The notes beneath the pieces are model-generated. The model ran no database searches and was not told the DNA's origin. It worked only from the letters and a program-made list of their open reading frames with translations. Source: an uncultured Ruminococcus sp. (GTDB lineage Bacteria > Bacillota > Clostridia > Lachnospirales > Lachnospiraceae). Taken from it: DNA of 64,000 nt. This document shows positions 26,959 to 36,259 of the stretch, piece by piece (the stretch's first letter is position 1; each line of letters starts with the position of its first letter). Location: NCBI GenBank assembly GCA_934359255.1, contig CAKRLG010000002.1, positions 62,001-126,000 on the forward strand, in the 5' to 3' direction. The position numbers were made by a program, and so were the translations under genes.

Positions 26959-27987
26959 ATGGAGATCGGGAAACAGAGTATTCGGCTGGAAAAGCCGGTC
27001 TATGTGGAAAGCTGGGCATCGGTTGTTGGGAAAAAAGAGGGGGAAGGTCCACTGGCTCCTTTCTTTGATGAAATTGAGACAGATGCTCAGTTGGGGCAGG
27101 ATACCTGGGAAGAAGCAGAGAGTATGCTGCAGCAGAAGGCGGCGAGGCTGGCAATCAAAAAAGCAGGATGCTGCCCGGAAGATATACGAATCATCTTCGC
27201 AGGGGATCTGCTGGCACAGTCCATCGCTTCTTCCTTCGGGAGCGGAGGACTGGAGCGTCCATTATATGGAGTGTTCGGGGCATGTTCCACGATGGGTGAA
27301 GCACTGAGCCTTGGGGCAATCGCTGTTTCGGCTGGTCACGGAGAACGGGTTCTGGCAGTGACATCCAGCCATTTTGCAACGGCAGAGAAAGAATTTCGTT
27401 TTCCGCTGGGTTACGGAAGTCAGAGACCATTGTCAGCTTCCTGGACTGTTACGGGAAGTGGTGCCTGTGTGTTAAACAGGAAAAAAGGGAGAGTGAAGAT
27501 CACGGGGCTTACCATCGGGAAAGTGGTAGACTATGGATTGAAAGATTCCCAGAATATGGGAGCCTGTATGGCACCGGCAGCTTGCAGCACCATTGTACAG
27601 AATCTGAAAGACTTTGGGAGAAAACCTGGAGACTATGATCAGATTATTACCGGGGATCTCGGTTATGTCGGGGGGCAGATATTACTTGACCTTCTGGAAA
27701 AAGAAGGGTATCAGGCAGAGAAAAATCACAAAGATTGTGGAATTTTGATGTACGATCAGAAAACACAGGATACCCATGCAGGAGGAAGCGGCTGTGGCTG
27801 CAGTGCTTCTGTACTTGCCGGTTATATCCTGCCAAAGATTGCCTGCGGTGACTGGAAACGGGTACTTTTTGTGCCAACAGGGGCGCTGATGTCAAAAGTG
27901 AGCTTTTATGAAGGAAACAGTGTGCCGGGAATCGCTCAGGGCGTAGTACTGGAATGGGAAGAAGGGGAGGTGGAACAGACATGCTGA
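26959..27987 (+). CDS. spoVAD: Stage V sporulation protein AD
   Basis: 342-residue soluble protein with a thiolase-like fold; it binds dipicolinic acid in B. subtilis. Recognisable segments are YGVFGACSTMGEALSLGA, TGDLGYVGGQILLDLL and HAGGSGCGCSASVLAGY. It starts 3 nt after the spoVAC stop. Confidence 0.94.
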   Translation: MEIGKQSIRLEKPVYVESWASVVGKKEGEGPLAPFFDEIETDAQLGQDTWEEAESMLQQKAARLAIKKAGCCPEDIRIIFAGDLLAQSIASSFGSGGLERPLYGVFGACSTMGEALSLGAIAVSAGHGERVLAVTSSHFATAEKEFRFPLGYGSQRPLSASWTVTGSGACVLNRKKGRVKITGLTIGKVVDYGLKDSQNMGACMAPAACSTIVQNLKDFGRKPGDYDQIITGDLGYVGGQILLDLLEKEGYQAEKNHKDCGILMYDQKTQDTHAGGSGCGCSASVLAGYILPKIACGDWKRVLFVPTGALMSKVSFYEGNSVPGIAQGVVLEWEEGEVEQTC

Positions 27988-28343
27988 TGAATTATATCCA
28001 TGCTTTCTGGGTAGGCGGACTGATCTGTGCACTGGTGCAGATCCTTCTGGATAAGACCAGACTGATGCCGGGAAGAGTCATGGTTCTTCTGGTATGTACG
28101 GGAAGTGTGCTGAGTGCTCTGCATTTGTACGAACCATTGGTGGATTATGCAGGTGCAGGTGCCAGTGTTCCGCTGATCGGATTCGGACATTTGTTATTTC
28201 AGGGTGTGAAGGAAGAGGTGGAACAGGTGGGTATTCTGGGGGTATTTACCGGAGGGTTAAAAGCCAGTGCCGGAGGTATCAGCGCTGCGCTGATTTTCGG
28301 ATATCTTGCGAGCCTGTTTTTTCATCCGCAGATGAAAAAATAA
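27981..28343 (+). CDS. spoVAE: Stage V sporulation protein AE
   Basis: 120-residue membrane protein, MLMNYIHAFWVGGLICALVQ, with four hydrophobic segments. The ATG at 27981 overlaps the spoVAD stop by 7 nt and has GGAGGTGG 7-8 nt upstream; a longer start at 27954 is less likely. It closes the spoVA run; no spoVAF follows. Confidence 0.92.
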   Translation: MLMNYIHAFWVGGLICALVQILLDKTRLMPGRVMVLLVCTGSVLSALHLYEPLVDYAGAGASVPLIGFGHLLFQGVKEEVEQVGILGVFTGGLKASAGGISAALIFGYLASLFFHPQMKK

Positions 28344-28365
28344 AGAAGAAAGAGACCTTCAGCTC

Positions 28366-28395
28366 TTGCCACATACGGAAAAGATATAGTATAAT
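28366..28395 (+). promoter_or_regulatory. murB promoter
   Basis: TTGCCA at 28366-28371 and TATAAT at 28390-28395 with an 18-nt spacer, in the gap after spoVAE. Confidence 0.65.
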
Positions 28396-28468
28396 AATAT
28401 GGTTTATGTGTAAGTGCCAGCGGGATCGATACAAAGATCCCGCAACAGAAAATGAAAAGGTGATCAAT

Positions 28469-29380
28469 TTGAGAGAAGAAGTAATCAAAAGACTGGAACA
28501 GACGGTGGGAAATGATCAGTTTCTGCGGAATGAACCAATGAAGAAACATATTACTTTCCGTGTAGGCGGACCGGCAGCCTGTTTTCTGACTCCGTCCACA
28601 AAAGAACAGATTGAAGAAATCGTACATATCTGTCAGGAAGAAAAGACGCCATACTTTATTCTTGGGAATGGCAGCAATCTGCTGGTAAGTGATCAGGGAT
28701 ATGACGGAGCTGTGTTGCAGATCTATAAAAATATGAATCAGGTTGCGGTGAATGGAGAACAGCTGCAGGTACAGGCAGGAGCACTCTTATCCGCTACAGC
28801 CAGAAAGGCACTGGATGCGGGACTTACCGGTATGGAATTTGCAGCGGGAATTCCGGGAACCCTGGGAGGCGCTGTAGTGATGAATGCAGGCGCTTACGGA
28901 GGAGAGATGAAAGATATTCTGGAGTCCGTCACTGTGCTCACACCGAAGGGAGAACAGAAGAAACTGTATAAAGAAGAACTGCAGCTGGGATATCGGACCA
29001 GTGTGGTAAAAGAAAAGGGTTATATTGTTCTGGAAGCGGTTCTGAATCTGAAAAAAGGAGATCCGGAAGCGATAAAATGCCGTATGGATGAACTGAAAGA
29101 ACAGCGTGTGACAAAACAGCCCTTAGAGTATCCAAGTGCAGGAAGTACCTTCAAAAGACCGGAAGGATATTTTGCCGGAAAACTGATTCAGGATGCCGGC
29201 CTTCGCGGTTATCAGGTTGGTGGTGCACAGGTATCGGAAAAACACTGTGGATTTGTGATCAATAAAGAAAATGCGACAGCAACAGATGTGGTGAATCTGA
29301 TTCACGATGTACAGCGGATCGTATATGAAAAATTTCAGGTGCAGCTGGAGACAGAAGTGAAATTTCTTGGGGAATTTTAA
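28469..29380 (+). CDS. murB: UDP-N-acetylenolpyruvoylglucosamine reductase MurB
   Basis: About 303 residues; reduces UDP-GlcNAc-enolpyruvate to UDP-MurNAc with FAD and NADPH. FAD-binding motifs FRVGGPA and LGNGSNLLVSD are present. So are GIPGTLGGAVVMNAGAYGG, the catalytic Ser region YPSAGSTFKRP and the C-terminal Glu in LETEVKF. The size fits type II MurB. A TTG at 28469 is chosen because AAAAGGTGAT precedes it at proper spacing; longer in-frame extensions enter the spoVAE gene. Confidence 0.95.
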   Translation: MREEVIKRLEQTVGNDQFLRNEPMKKHITFRVGGPAACFLTPSTKEQIEEIVHICQEEKTPYFILGNGSNLLVSDQGYDGAVLQIYKNMNQVAVNGEQLQVQAGALLSATARKALDAGLTGMEFAAGIPGTLGGAVVMNAGAYGGEMKDILESVTVLTPKGEQKKLYKEELQLGYRTSVVKEKGYIVLEAVLNLKKGDPEAIKCRMDELKEQRVTKQPLEYPSAGSTFKRPEGYFAGKLIQDAGLRGYQVGGAQVSEKHCGFVINKENATATDVVNLIHDVQRIVYEKFQVQLETEVKFLGEF

Positions 29381-29398
29381 AAGCGAAAGAGGAGCAAC

Positions 29399-30292
29399 AT
29401 GAGATTTGTAATTGTTACGGGAATGTCCGGTGCGGGAAAAAGTACCGCACTGAAAATACTGGAGGATGCAGGTTATTTTTGCGTGGATAACCTTCCGATT
29501 CCACTTCTGGAAAAATTCGCACAGTTTATTATGGAAGGAAACTCGGGAAGTATCCAGAAGGTGGCTCTTGGAGTAGATGTGCGAAGCGGCGGTGGAATGG
29601 AAGGCGTGGAAAAAGCGCTGGAAGAGATCAGGCTGACAGGACTTGAATATGAGATTCTGTTTCTGGATGCCGAAGATGAGGTGCTGGTAAAACGTTATAA
29701 GGAAACCAGAAGAACACATCCGCTGGCCGGAAGCGGCAGAGTGGAGAACGGCATCCGGGAGGAGCGCAGAAGATTAAAATATCTGAAAGAGCATGCGGAT
29801 TATATTCTGGACAGCAGTCAGCTTCTGACAAGAGAACTGAAGTCGGAACTGGATAAGATCTTTGTGAAAAATCAGGGGTTTAAAAATCTGATGATCACCG
29901 TTCTGTCTTTTGGATTTAAATACGGAATTCCATCGGATTCTGATCTGGTATTCGATGTGAGATTTTTGCCAAATCCATATTACATTGATGAACTTCGTCC
30001 GTTAAGTGGGAATGACAAACCAGTCAGTGATTATGTGATGAATTGCGAAGCATCCAGAATTTTTCTGGATAAGCTGGCAGATATGGTTTCGTTCCTGATT
30101 CCGAACTATATTCTGGAGGGAAAGAATCAACTGGTTGTCAGCATCGGATGTACCGGTGGAAAACACCGTTCGGTGACGCTTGCAAATGCATTGTATCAGC
30201 GTCTGGAGCAGTCTGAAGAATATGGAGTACGGATTGAACACAGAGACATTGGTAAGGATGCCATCCGAAAGAAAATGAATGAAGTGAGGTAA
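29399..30292 (+). CDS. rapZ: RapZ/YvcJ-family nucleotide-binding protein
   Basis: 297-residue P-loop protein with Walker A GMSGAGKST at 8-16. The C-terminal domain has DVRFLPNPYY and SIGCTGGKHRSVT. In E. coli the family directs RNase E to GlmZ sRNA; in Firmicutes (YvcJ) it binds nucleotides and senses cell-wall metabolites. It is followed directly by whiA and an HPr-like gene, the yvcJ-whiA-crh synteny of B. subtilis, but without the usual yvcK/glmR between them. Confidence 0.93.
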   Translation: MRFVIVTGMSGAGKSTALKILEDAGYFCVDNLPIPLLEKFAQFIMEGNSGSIQKVALGVDVRSGGGMEGVEKALEEIRLTGLEYEILFLDAEDEVLVKRYKETRRTHPLAGSGRVENGIREERRRLKYLKEHADYILDSSQLLTRELKSELDKIFVKNQGFKNLMITVLSFGFKYGIPSDSDLVFDVRFLPNPYYIDELRPLSGNDKPVSDYVMNCEASRIFLDKLADMVSFLIPNYILEGKNQLVVSIGCTGGKHRSVTLANALYQRLEQSEEYGVRIEHRDIGKDAIRKKMNEVR

Positions 30293-30298
30293 GAGTGC

Positions 30299-31264
30299 AT
30301 GTCCTTTTCCGGTAAAGTGAAAGAGGAATTATCCCGGCAGATATCCACGGCACGTCATTGCCAGATTGCAGAGATCGCTGCGATCTTAAGTGTCTGTGGG
30401 CAGGTCAGTATCTCGGCCAACGATCACTTTTGCGTGATCGTACATACAGAAAATGTGTCTGTGGCAAGAAAGTACTTTACATTAGTAGAAAAAACATTTA
30501 ATATAGAAGCTGTAATTCACGTTCGGAAGAATGTTTACCTGAAAAAGTCCAACGTATATAAGGTAGAAGTACCTTCCCATGAAGATACGGTTCGAATCCT
30601 TCAGGCCACCAAATTTATGTCGCCTGAGCAGGAGATTGCAGATGACCTATCTGTTATGAGCCGTCTGGTGATACAAAAAGAATGTTGTAAAAGAGCATTT
30701 TTGAGGGGAACGTTTTTGGCTGCAGGTTCTATCAGCGATCCGGAGAAAGGGTATCATCTGGAAATTGTCTGCTCCACTATGGAACGGGCGGAACAGATAC
30801 AGTCCATCATGAAAGAATTTGAGCTGGATGCGAGAATTGTTGCAAGAAAGAAAAGCCAGGTGGTCTATCTGAAAGAAGGATCCCAGATTGTAGATTTTCT
30901 TGGAGTGGTAGAAGCAGGAATCTCTCTGATGGATCTGGAGAATATTCGGATCAGGAAGGAAATCAGCAACAATATTAACCGTAAAGTGAACTGCGAGACT
31001 GCCAACATCGGGAAAACGGTTTCGGCAGCAGTAAAACAGATAGAAGATATCAGGTATATTGAAACACATGTGGGCTTCTCACAACTCACGGAGGAGTTGG
31101 AGGAGACCGCAGTTTGTCGGTTGCGGTATCCGGAGGCAACTCTGAAAGAACTGGGTGAGATGATGAATCCTCCGGTGGGGAAATCAGGAGTGAATCACAG
31201 ACTTCGGAAACTCGGAAGAATTGCTGACGAACTGCGGGAAAATAAGGAGGATTATCATGATTAA
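30299..31264 (+). CDS. whiA: WhiA DNA-binding protein
   Basis: 321 residues with a LAGLIDADG-type N-terminal fold (SFSGKVKEELSRQISTARHC and AFLRGTFLAAGSISDPEKGY) and a C-terminal helix-turn-helix (KELGEMMNPPVGKSGVNHRL). WhiA regulates cell division or metabolism in Firmicutes and sporulation in Streptomyces. It begins 6 nt after rapZ and overlaps the HPr-like gene by 8 nt. Confidence 0.95.
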   Translation: MSFSGKVKEELSRQISTARHCQIAEIAAILSVCGQVSISANDHFCVIVHTENVSVARKYFTLVEKTFNIEAVIHVRKNVYLKKSNVYKVEVPSHEDTVRILQATKFMSPEQEIADDLSVMSRLVIQKECCKRAFLRGTFLAAGSISDPEKGYHLEIVCSTMERAEQIQSIMKEFELDARIVARKKSQVVYLKEGSQIVDFLGVVEAGISLMDLENIRIRKEISNNINRKVNCETANIGKTVSAAVKQIEDIRYIETHVGFSQLTEELEETAVCRLRYPEATLKELGEMMNPPVGKSGVNHRLRKLGRIADELRENKEDYHD

Positions 31265-31511
31265 GAAACCAATTACAATTCAGATTTCCAATGGATTAGA
31301 AGCAAGACCGGTAGCGATGCTTGTACAGGTTGCCAGCCAGTATGAAAGCAGAATCCAGGTGGAAAGTGGAGATAAACATGTCAATGCAAAAAGCATCATG
31401 GGTATGATGACACTTGGGCTGAATGTAGGTGAGAGCGTTACAATCTGCGCAGAAGGTGCAGATGAAGAAGCGGCTATCGAAGGAATTGAAAAATATCTGA
31501 CAAGTAAGTAA
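31257..31511 (+). CDS. HPr-like protein with Glu15 in place of His15 (Crh-type)
   Basis: 84-residue PTS HPr fold. The active-site segment reads GLEARP, with Glu at position 15, where HPr has the phospho-accepting His15. Ser46 is retained in NAKSIMGMM, the site phosphorylated by HPr kinase. This resembles B. subtilis Crh, which has Gln15 and works only in regulation, and the gene stands after whiA exactly as crh does. It therefore should not carry phosphate to sugars; a catabolite-control or metabolic-regulation role is inferred. AAGGAGG precedes the ATG at 31257. Confidence 0.85.
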   Translation: MIKKPITIQISNGLEARPVAMLVQVASQYESRIQVESGDKHVNAKSIMGMMTLGLNVGESVTICAEGADEEAAIEGIEKYLTSK

Positions 31512-31543
31512 TAGATAGGTGATTTGCCAATTATATAGCGAAC

Positions 31544-31594
31544 AATTACAAAAGACAGGGACGTCCGAAGAGGATGTCCCTGTCTTTTGTAATT
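31544..31594. terminator. Bidirectional terminator
   Basis: A 23-base stem (31544-31566 with 31572-31594) that is perfect apart from one G-T pair, with a 5-nt loop, followed by T-rich sequence in both directions. It serves the HPr-like gene from the left and the minus-strand GNAT gene from the right. Confidence 0.92.
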
Positions 31595-32350
31595 TTAGAA
31601 TAATTCTTTTACCCGGAACCGGTAACTGTAAAAATCTTCGAATCCAAGAGAAAGATACAGTTGTTTGGCAGGAGTATTCCCCTCTACGACTTGTAGATAA
31701 GCACCGGTCATTCCCAGCTCTTTTCCACGATTTAACAGAGAAGTACAAACGGAACGGGCATATTTGCGTCCGCGGTAATGGGGATGAACATGGATCGCAT
31801 AAATTCCCATGTAGGAACGGTCCAAAATACCGAGTCCGATAGCGACAATCTGTCCGTCACTATTGGTAATGGAAGCGGCAAGAGTGTCTTTTGGGATTGC
31901 ATGATACATGGATGGTACAATCTGACGATGGATGGCGCTGGTTGTACTTTTTAAAGCAAATAACGACTGGATCCACCGGTCATTGATGGTACGTTCCAGC
32001 CGCACACTGACAGGTGGCGTGGTGATCTGCCAGGGAGTCAGATCCAGGGTCATTACTTCCGTGACGTGTTGCACTGCATATCTACGGTCGATCAACCGCT
32101 TTTCAAAATCATCAGGAAGAAGAGGTGTGATCTTGAAAATGGAAGGTGTTCCCCAGCGATGATAAGCGTCTTCGCAGAAATCAATTTTTTCTTCGATAGG
32201 AATCGAGGATGGTCCGATCTGCTCCACGCAGTTGGTTCTGTGAGTATAAAAATAAGAAAAACGCAGAAGCCATCCGTCATAGAGCTGAATCTGATGAGAG
32301 GGCCACGCGTTCAAAGAAAGATCTTCGATCATTTTGATGGTGGGTTTCAT
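31595..32350 (-). CDS. GNAT-family N-acetyltransferase
   Basis: 251 residues read on the minus strand. The C-terminal GNAT core has VHPHYRGRKYARSVCTSLLN (acetyl-CoA pyrophosphate loop, consensus Q/RxxGxG/A) and LYLSLGFEDFYSYRFRV. The N-terminal half (SLNAWPSHQIQLYDGWLLRF) is an extra domain common in this subfamily. The substrate is unknown. GGAGG lies 8-9 nt before the start. It is convergent with the rapZ-whiA-HPr operon and divergent from the following gene. Confidence 0.85.
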   Translation of the reverse strand: MKPTIKMIEDLSLNAWPSHQIQLYDGWLLRFSYFYTHRTNCVEQIGPSSIPIEEKIDFCEDAYHRWGTPSIFKITPLLPDDFEKRLIDRRYAVQHVTEVMTLDLTPWQITTPPVSVRLERTINDRWIQSLFALKSTTSAIHRQIVPSMYHAIPKDTLAASITNSDGQIVAIGLGILDRSYMGIYAIHVHPHYRGRKYARSVCTSLLNRGKELGMTGAYLQVVEGNTPAKQLYLSLGFEDFYSYRFRVKELF

Positions 32351-32439
32351 AGTAAATACCTCCGTATACTTTCATTATAATAAAGAAGAAAAGTACAGGC
32401 AACAGAAAATAAGAAAAAACTTACAATTTTTAAAACAGG

Positions 32440-32506
32440 TTGCAGAAGCTGTTAAAAGAGGATATAATAAGGGGCATGATATGGATACTGCCCTAAAAGG
32501 CAGTAT
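32440..32506 (+). promoter_or_regulatory. Promoter and start-site hairpin of the S26-like gene
   Basis: TTGCAG at 32440-32445 and TATAAT at 32463-32468 with a 17-nt spacer. Just downstream, ATACTGCC-CTAAAA-GGCAGTAT (32485-32506) forms an 8-bp hairpin near the 5' end of the transcript. Confidence 0.65.
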
Positions 32507-32580
32507 TATCAGTAAGAGAGTATCTGGGAAATGCTGAAAGCAGAGTTGACAGATAGGAAAACAGATGAGGAGAGTAGATC

Positions 32581-33783
32581 ATGTCGAAGGTTTTGAAAAC
32601 GATTGTTAATGTGATCCTGTTTTGTGCCATTGTGGTTGCGGCGGGTCTTTTGATTCCACCATTTGCAGGGGTTACAACGGTGATGGTGGATGATGTCGAT
32701 ATGCAGACAAATCTGCCACAGGGATCCGTAGCCTATGCAGTGGAGAAGGACCGCAGTGAACTGAAGCAGGGAGATAAAGTTCTGGTCAGTAAGGATGGCG
32801 GACAATATGTATATGTGGTAGACAGTATCGATGGCAGCAGTGTGGTACTGGATGATCAGTTAAGCACAGATGGCGGAACCACACAGCAGGAGCTGGGAAG
32901 CACGGTTCAGAAAGTTATGCTTGTGGTACCGGTGATCGGTTATGTATCCATGGCACTTCGAAGTACGGAAGGGCTGATCATTGTGGGACTTGCTGTTGTA
33001 TTTGTGATTATCCTGTTTATTCTCGCAGAGGTCTGGAAAAAAGATGATGATGAAGAGGACGAGGAGAATGAGGATACGCAAGAAGATGAGTCTGAGGAAG
33101 AACAGGAAGAAGAACCTGCAGTAATGTCCAGACGGGAAAAGAAAAAAGCAAGAAAAGCAGATAAGAAAAAACAGAAACAGGAAGAAAAAGCCGCAGTAGC
33201 AGAAGCGAAGGCAAGAGCGAAACGTGAACGACAGGAAGCCAAACTTGCCAAGAAGAACAAAAAGGCTCATGTAGATGAGTCAGAGCAGGAACCGGAAGTG
33301 ATACCGGCAGAGCCGATGGAAGAGACGCAGGCAGCCGGCAGCACGCAGGAAATCGTTCTTCCGCAGGAACTGATGCAGGAAGCACAGAGCACGGGAAACA
33401 CACAGGAGATTGTATTACCGACGGAAGAAGCCCAGGAAAAACAGGAATCAACAGATGAGACGGAAGATCCGGATAAAACACTTCTGGAAGAAACAGCAAG
33501 TCTGTTCGCTGCTGACATCGCCAGCATGATGGGTGAGAATCAGACGAATGATACAGAGGAACCGGAAAAGACAGATGCATCGGATTCGACAGAGCAGACA
33601 CAGCCGGTAGTTCTTGAAGTGGTATCGGAAGAAAAACAGGAGACAGGAGATAAGAAACTTGCGATGCCGGTGTACACAAAAGAAGAACTTCTTGAGAAGG
33701 CAGAAGCGGATGGCGATGAGCCGGAAGTAATCGAAGATGAAGTCAGCGGAGTTACCCTGGTAGATTATTCGGACGTCCTGTAA
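32581..33783 (+). CDS. Signal-peptidase-I-like (S26) membrane protein lacking catalytic residues, with long charged tail
   Basis: 400 residues. The N-terminal membrane helix (VILFCAIVVAAGLLIPPF) and the following beta domain resemble SipW-type signal peptidases. However, the segment aligned with the catalytic GSMEP box reads VDMQTNLPQGS, with Asp where the nucleophile Ser would be, and no matching His or Lys is seen. After a second membrane helix (LIIVGLAVVFVIILFILAEV, about 138-157) comes about 240 residues of low complexity: an acidic run, a Lys/Arg/Ala run (REKKKARKADKKKQKQEE), then Gln/Glu/Thr-rich sequence with an imperfect repeat TQEIVLPQE / TQEIVLPTE. It is probably a non-enzymatic envelope protein; the homology assignment is moderate. 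Confidence 0.6.
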   Translation: MSKVLKTIVNVILFCAIVVAAGLLIPPFAGVTTVMVDDVDMQTNLPQGSVAYAVEKDRSELKQGDKVLVSKDGGQYVYVVDSIDGSSVVLDDQLSTDGGTTQQELGSTVQKVMLVVPVIGYVSMALRSTEGLIIVGLAVVFVIILFILAEVWKKDDDEEDEENEDTQEDESEEEQEEEPAVMSRREKKKARKADKKKQKQEEKAAVAEAKARAKRERQEAKLAKKNKKAHVDESEQEPEVIPAEPMEETQAAGSTQEIVLPQELMQEAQSTGNTQEIVLPTEEAQEKQESTDETEDPDKTLLEETASLFAADIASMMGENQTNDTEEPEKTDASDSTEQTQPVVLEVVSEEKQETGDKKLAMPVYTKEELLEKAEADGDEPEVIEDEVSGVTLVDYSDVL

Positions 33784-33824
33784 AATAAGAAAATAAAAAA
33801 AATTAAAAAAATTCGAAAAACCCC

Positions 33825-33853
33825 TTGCAATTGCGAGGGGTTTCGTTTATAAT
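33825..33853 (+). promoter_or_regulatory. Promoter of the ribosomal S10 operon
   Basis: TTGCAA at 33825-33830 and TATAAT at 33848-33853 with a 17-nt spacer. A hairpin-forming AACCCCT/AGGGGTT repeat (33819-33843) overlaps the -35 and may also end the upstream transcript. Confidence 0.82.
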
Positions 33854-33859
33854 AACCCA

Positions 33860-34075
33860 TGTTGTGACATTGATAGCGATGAAGCGCGAGGTTGCTGCAC
33901 TAATTGCAGGTTTTCCGTGGAGCGAATGTCAAGTTAAGAAACTGGCGACAAGTCACTGTATACATGTTAAATACGTCCACCAGAAGTGTGGAAAACCGCG
34001 TGAGAGTCCGAAGGACACACACGGGAAAGTGTACAGTCACCGCTTGTCGTACTCGTAAAGTGCGAAAAGGAGGCG
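33860..34075 (+). ncRNA. Structured 5' leader of the S10 operon
   Basis: About 220 nt between the promoter and the rpsJ ribosome binding site without a coding gene. Several complementary segments are visible, for example GGTTTTCC at 33910 with GGAAAACC at 33992. The position fits an autoregulatory leader bound by a ribosomal protein such as L4, as known for S10 operons in other bacteria, but I cannot match it to a described motif. Confidence 0.55.
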
Positions 34076-34084
34076 ACTTTTTTT

Positions 34085-34402
34085 ATGGCAAGTCAAGTAA
34101 TGAGAATTATTCTGAAAGCTTATGATCATCAGCTGGTTGATGCATCTGCAAGCAAAATCATCGAAACTGTAAAAAAGAACGGATCAGTAGTGAGTGGACC
34201 GGTACCACTTCCCACTAAGAAAGAGGTAGTAACAATCTTACGTGCGGTACACAAATACAAAGATTCCAGAGAACAGTTTGAGCAGAGAACTCATAAAAGA
34301 CTGATCGATATCATCGGACCGACACAGAAAACTGTGGATGCTCTGGCAAGACTGGAGATGCCGGCTGGTGTTAGCATCGATATCAAGATGAAAAACAAAT
34401 AA
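34085..34402 (+). CDS. rpsJ: 30S ribosomal protein S10
   Basis: 105 residues, starting [19 protein letters not shown], with [20 protein letters not shown] matching S10. It is a 30S head protein and also NusE in transcription antitermination. First gene of the S10 operon, preceded by AAAGGAGGC. The next gene is 160 nt away; that gap contains a hairpin GAACACC-CGGGTT-GGTGTTC (about 34513-34532) that may be regulatory. Confidence 0.97.
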   Translation: MASQVMRIILKAYDHQLVDASASKIIETVKKNGSVVSGPVPLPTKKEVVTILRAVHKYKDSREQFEQRTHKRLIDIIGPTQKTVDALARLEMPAGVSIDIKMKNK

Positions 34403-34562
34403 TTTCATCGAAAAGAAATATCCGGAAAAGTTAGATATAGAAGCAACACATTCTTAGGAATCAACATCCCGTATGGGTCATAGTGTTCCACTTATATCGG
34501 CTGTTTCTAGGATGAACACCCGGGTTGGTGTTCCGCTGTAGTTTAAACAGGAGGTAAAAAGA

Positions 34563-35198
34563 ATGAAGAAAGCAATCTTAGCTACAAAAGTTGGAATGAC
34601 TCAGATTTTCAACGAAGATGGAGTTTTAACTCCGGTGACTGTATTGCAGGCAGGACCTTGCGTAGTAACTCAGGTTAAAACTGTTGAGAATGATGGTTAC
34701 AGTGCAGTACAGGTTGGTTTTGTTGACAAGAGAGAAAAACTGGTGAACAAACCAATGAAAGGACAGTTTGACAAAGCAGGCGTTTCTTACAAGAGATTCG
34801 TTCGCGAATTCCGTTTAGAAGATGCTGAAAGCTATGAAGTAGCTCAGGAAATCAAAGCTGACATCTTTGCAGCAGGAGAAAAAGTAGATGCTACTGCAAT
34901 CTCCAAAGGTAAAGGATTCCAGGGCGCAATCAAGAGACACGGTCAGTCCAGAGGACCTATGGCTCATGGTTCCAAATACCATCGTCATGCAGGTTCCAAC
35001 GGTGCTTGTTCCGATCCGAGCCGTGTATTCAAAGGTAAAAAGATGGCTGGACACATGGGTAACAAAAAAGTTACAGTACAGAATCTGGAAATTGTCAGAG
35101 TAGATGCTGAAAACAATCTGCTTCTGGTAAAAGGTGCTGTACCAGGTCCTAAAAAATCTTTAGTAACAATCAAAGCAACCGTTAAAAGCGCAAAATAA
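34563..35198 (+). CDS. rplC: 50S ribosomal protein L3
   Basis: 211 residues, [20 protein letters not shown]. It carries the L3 signature near [19 protein letters not shown], close to the peptidyl transferase centre. AGGAGG precedes the ATG. Full length with no insertion. Confidence 0.97.
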   Translation: MKKAILATKVGMTQIFNEDGVLTPVTVLQAGPCVVTQVKTVENDGYSAVQVGFVDKREKLVNKPMKGQFDKAGVSYKRFVREFRLEDAESYEVAQEIKADIFAAGEKVDATAISKGKGFQGAIKRHGQSRGPMAHGSKYHRHAGSNGACSDPSRVFKGKKMAGHMGNKKVTVQNLEIVRVDAENNLLLVKGAVPGPKKSLVTIKATVKSAK

Positions 35199-35262
35199 TT
35201 TAACGGATGATCGGTGGACCCGATGCCGCGAGGCATGATTCTTGAAAAGGAGGAACACACAG

Positions 35263-35877
35263 ATGTCAAACGTATCTGTTTATAATATGGAAGGCAATGA
35301 AGTTGGCACACTGGAACTGAACGACGCTGTGTTCGGTGTAGAAGTAAATGAACATCTTGTTCATATGGCAGTTGTGCGCCAGCTGGCAAATAAACGTCAG
35401 GGAACTCAGAAAGCAAAAACCCGCTCTGAAGTAAGCGGAGGCGGAAGAAAACCTTGGAGACAGAAAGGAACTGGTCATGCAAGACAGGGTTCAACAAGAG
35501 CTCCACAGTGGACAGGCGGCGGAGTTGTATTCGCACCGGTACCAAGAGATTACTCTTTCAAAATGAACAAGAAAGAAAGAAGAATTGCTCTGAAATCTGC
35601 TCTGACAACAAGAGTACAGGAAAACAAACTGGTAGTCCTGGACGAACTGAAATTAGACGCTATTAAAACAAAAGATATGCAGAATGTACTGAACAACCTG
35701 AAAGTTGAAAAAGCAATGGTTGTTACCGATAACGAAAACGTAATCGTATCTGCAAGAAACATTCCGAATGTGATCACAGCATCTGTTGGAACACTGAATG
35801 TATTCGATATCCTGAAATACAACACAGTTGTTCTGGACAAAGCAGCTGTTGCAAAAGTTGAGGAGGTATATGCATAA
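35263..35877 (+). CDS. rplD: 50S ribosomal protein L4
   Basis: 204 residues; the tentacle loop region [20 protein letters not shown] is clear. L4 lines the exit tunnel and is a known autogenous regulator of S10 operons. The ATG at 35263 follows AAAGGAGGAAC; a start at 35242 would include the binding site. The stop overlaps the rplW start by one base. Confidence 0.97.
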   Translation: MSNVSVYNMEGNEVGTLELNDAVFGVEVNEHLVHMAVVRQLANKRQGTQKAKTRSEVSGGGRKPWRQKGTGHARQGSTRAPQWTGGGVVFAPVPRDYSFKMNKKERRIALKSALTTRVQENKLVVLDELKLDAIKTKDMQNVLNNLKVEKAMVVTDNENVIVSARNIPNVITASVGTLNVFDILKYNTVVLDKAAVAKVEEVYA

Positions 35878-36176
35878 TGGCTAACATTCAATATTATGAT
35901 GTAATCCTTAAACCGGTTGTAACTGAAAAAAGTATGAACGCTATGAGCGAGAAAAAATATACTTTCCTGGTTCATCCGGAAGCAAACAAATCTATGATCA
36001 AAGAAGCTGTTGAAAAAATGTTCGAGGGAACAGAAGTAAAAACTGTAAACACAATGAACCTTGACGGTAAGAAAAAACGTCGTGGTTACACAGTTGGAAG
36101 AACAGCTAAGACCAAAAAAGCAATCGTTACTCTGACAGAGAACAGCAAAGACATCGAAATCTTCGAAGGTCTGTAA
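35877..36176 (+). CDS. rplW: 50S ribosomal protein L23
   Basis: 99 residues, starting [21 protein letters not shown]23 sits at the tunnel exit and docks trigger factor and SRP. TAATG overlap with rplD indicates translational coupling. Confidence 0.97.
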   Translation: MANIQYYDVILKPVVTEKSMNAMSEKKYTFLVHPEANKSMIKEAVEKMFEGTEVKTVNTMNLDGKKKRRGYTVGRTAKTKKAIVTLTENSKDIEIFEGL

Positions 36177-36259
36177 GATTGCAAAGCGGACAAAGTCAAT
36201 AAGACTTGAGCGAACATCCGATCGCTCTTACTATCGCTGAATGAAAGGAGATAATTACA

